Below are positions 5,301 to 6,035 of a DNA stretch of 6,035 bases, piece by piece. Source of the stretch: Candidatus Nanohaloarchaea archaeon (GTDB lineage Archaea > EX4484-52 > GLR71); contig DAOVVY010000054.1 in NCBI GenBank assembly GCA_030636885.1, positions 1-6,035 of the forward strand, written 5' to 3'. The notes under the pieces were generated by a model. It was not told where the DNA came from, did not search any database, and saw only the letters and a list, made by a program, of their open reading frames with translations. The position numbers were made by a program, and so were the translations under genes. Position 1 is the stretch's first letter; each line of letters starts with the position of its first letter.

Positions 5301-6035
5301 ATCAACAGAAGTTATAGATAAATTAAATGCTGTTGAGTCAGGTAAATGTTCACCTGCTAATGTTGCAATGAATGATATGTTGATTTTACCATTTTTTGGA
5401 GCAGTTACATTTTGATACCATACAGAACCATATGTAGATTGCCATGAGTTATTTGTATAAATGGGTGGTATATCAGATAATGGAGATATTTCTAAAGTTT
5501 GATTCCAAGATAAAACATCCCCTGTTGAGGGGTTGACATCGAGTTGTATAAGTGAGGTTTCAGTATAATCAATATAAGCTATATCTTTTGTAGAGGTTGT
5601 CTGAGGCACACCATATAATACATAAGAATCTTCAATTGATGAAATAAAATCTTTTGTAGTCTGGTTTGCAATCTTTTCACGATTTAAGATTAATGTGTTT
5701 TTTGATGAAACAAGAGAAGATCCTATATCATTACCTTCAAGGACTTTTAAGAAAAATTGTTTTGCGACAGTTTCGGAAGTCAACCAACTTATTGATGTCG
5801 AACCAATAAATGCAATTGGACCATTTACCCCCACACCAGACATACCCTGAAGTATGAGAGAATTTGTAAAACTCCAAGCACTTGCGTTACCATTTGCAAT
5901 ATCCCATGCAGTTTCGGATGTATCATTTTCAGAAATACGTGTAAAATAATCAGAAGTTGAGATAAATATCATATTATTCTTTAAAGATGGTAAAGTTCCA
6001 TAAATCCAACATCCCAAACTTTCATTTTCTGAATC
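2397..6035 (-). CDS. giant glycosylated surface protein with C25-like N-terminal remnant and C-terminal membrane anchor (N-terminus outside window)
   Basis: The frame is open to base 6035, so 1212 residues are visible and the true start lies outside. A TTG at 6015-6017 should not be taken as the start. Numbering from the edge, residues 1-150 resemble the end of a gingipain/C25 caspase-like domain: GPIAFIGSTSISW (72-84) fits the family's post-catalytic strand and YVLYGVPQT (138-146) its closing 'GDP' motif. The catalytic Cys region (FISTSDYF, 24-31) has no Cys. Residues about 150-870 form several Ig-like beta domains with close cysteine pairs (379/390, 704/716, 804/829). A Pro/Ser/Thr linker (872-902) leads to a NEW3-like domain (903-1011), a helical stalk (1012-1118), one transmembrane helix (1119-1143) and a basic tail (1144-1212). 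I count about 50 N-x-S/T sequons outside the membrane. It is probably an S-layer-like or adhesive cell-surface protein; the exact role is unknown. Confidence 0.85.
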   Translation of the reverse strand, partial: DSENESLGCWIYGTLPSLKNNMIFISTSDYFTRISENDTSETAWDIANGNASAWSFTNSLILQGMSGVGVNGPIAFIGSTSISWLTSETVAKQFFLKVLEGNDIGSSLVSSKNTLILNREKIANQTTKDFISSIEDSYVLYGVPQTTSTKDIAYIDYTETSLIQLDVNPSTGDVLSWNQTLEISPLSDIPPIYTNNSWQSTYGSVWYQNVTAPKNGKINISFIATLAGEHLPDSTAFNLSITSVDVGQDNFTEFKVTINRTKVSILQSSEQYMQSTTFVSSQEISSNDFIYSLKGNKSLIFAIPYSANETLMSTQKTTINMTFKTEPISIETLSLIARSDSSNNTENNMTAVFDIVNPTGFIISNLTIKYPISDLVSSCIVSGPNTSGTCTVSTGFATQNISSILPEKTQYTINYIVSGNMSDSIRVIYDDGGVYGLSKNLSIFNLGDNITLNLSLFASSSVDSEILVEALYINDSKNKIIWSNTTTATLGTSEYTFAPIWQISPNLTINPLGNYLIKIYLLENETSKYLFKKTMSVNITDKLNLNITQSDLTSDTSTGYISEELFNFTITGTALKQSGKPLNNSVIGTPSVYVYIDEVLQNPVRSIINSIGALDTIVLEDINPTTGNHNISTIVFDEFNNTEEYIYSLKVTNTIDSITINTNTTDATANEEAWVKISGMVNGNNTNVVFDADVNVYIDGTKICNVTSETDGTYFCEWQVPYGDDEKNYNISVDATSPLNTSKTISNSTNLDVVWLDMTIDPVIPDIGVTSTVNISKEVTVTGSVKYSDDMDNESLVYGADVLCNILDISEGLDTNHTTTVNDNFKYSCIFSNLNHTGNYKVTISATHEIDSRDVTGYTDQIFKIIYTAPQTDSGSGTTSPPSTSSPPITSPDNTTDTILTTDNLDIRYNKTLIIQQGATEYIEITVTNKRNETLHNLNLTLDGVSWSDWYDFQNADITELAPNASATFMINLNIPETTEISDYTISAKFNANETDLDETVSFTIQVSFSDTNKIAGLEELEVTKSLLYEYNNRITSLLANISDQSIFQRYLGALNGTVIGTAKDKIFEAKKLITDSKELLDAGKTQEALTLKEQANSILSDVEMMISDEESKIVTVSNILLKVMFVSIFFSVIIIVLVYMLMPPKTKAEYRPKGDFFNQKIKKKRTTLHSFSLKNHTGDKGDNNTQDNNPTGRTKIYQLHERFKSHLKTDN
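2607..2681 (-). other. transmembrane helix of the surface protein
   Basis: About 25 residues, beginning NILLKVMFVS and ending VLVYMLM, are almost all hydrophobic. PPKTK and further Lys/Arg clusters (KIKKKR) follow immediately. The positive-inside rule puts the 69-residue tail in the cytoplasm and the sequon-rich part outside. Confidence 0.9.
3330..3422 (-). other. Pro/Ser/Thr-rich linker in the surface protein
   Basis: About 31 residues with the pattern TSPPSTSSPPITSP form a flexible, probably O-glycosylated spacer. It separates the Ig-like array from the membrane-proximal NEW3-like domain. Such linkers are common just above the anchor in archaeal S-layer proteins. Confidence 0.8.

Noticed and set aside
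2560..5415. Several 66-110 codon plus-strand frames
   Set aside because: All lie antisense to the long surface-protein frame, which has coherent domains, sequons and a membrane anchor throughout.
6015..6017. TTG as start codon of the surface protein
   Set aside because: The frame stays open for six more codons to the window edge (DSENES), and the residues after the TTG are in the middle of a domain. The true start is outside.

Overview
The window looks archaeal. The evidence is the start of an ADP-dependent sugar kinase (a mostly archaeal glycolytic enzyme), a short archaeal-type triosephosphate isomerase of 219 residues, TATA boxes about 27-30 nt upstream of several start codons (the spacing of leaderless archaeal mRNAs), and a very large sequon-rich surface protein with a C-terminal membrane anchor. 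The lineage cannot be fixed from this sequence. A DPANN-type or other AT-rich uncultivated archaeon is a guess.

Layout. Positions 1-186 (minus) hold the N-terminus of the ADP-dependent glucokinase/phosphofructokinase, cut by the left edge. Positions 253-804 (minus) encode an unrecognised 183-residue soluble protein. Its leader carries a perfect Shine-Dalgarno that can be locked in a 10-bp hairpin. Positions 977-1636 (minus) encode triosephosphate isomerase. Positions 1743-1928 (minus) encode an unrecognised 61-residue protein. Positions 2139-2393 (plus) encode a MoaD/ThiS/SAMP-type beta-grasp protein ending in Gly-Gly. Positions 2397-6035 (minus) encode at least 1212 residues of a giant surface protein, open at the right edge. 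No gap between genes exceeds about 210 nt.

How the parts fit. The sugar kinase and triosephosphate isomerase both belong to the modified archaeal Embden-Meyerhof pathway. They appear to have separate promoters, with the unknown gene and its own promoter between them. The unknown genes are more AT-rich than the isomerase (36 of 120 G+C in a hand-counted stretch at 301-420, against 50 of 120 at 1201-1320). The surface protein has, from N to C, the tail end of a gingipain/C25-like caspase fold, several glycosylated Ig-like beta domains, a Pro/Ser/Thr linker, a NEW3-like domain, a helical stalk, one transmembrane helix and a 69-residue basic cytoplasmic tail.

The most interesting signals are the Shine-Dalgarno-sequestering hairpin at 808-847 and the apparently degenerate peptidase fold in the surface protein. 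No tRNA, rRNA, CRISPR array, insertion sequence or attachment site was found.
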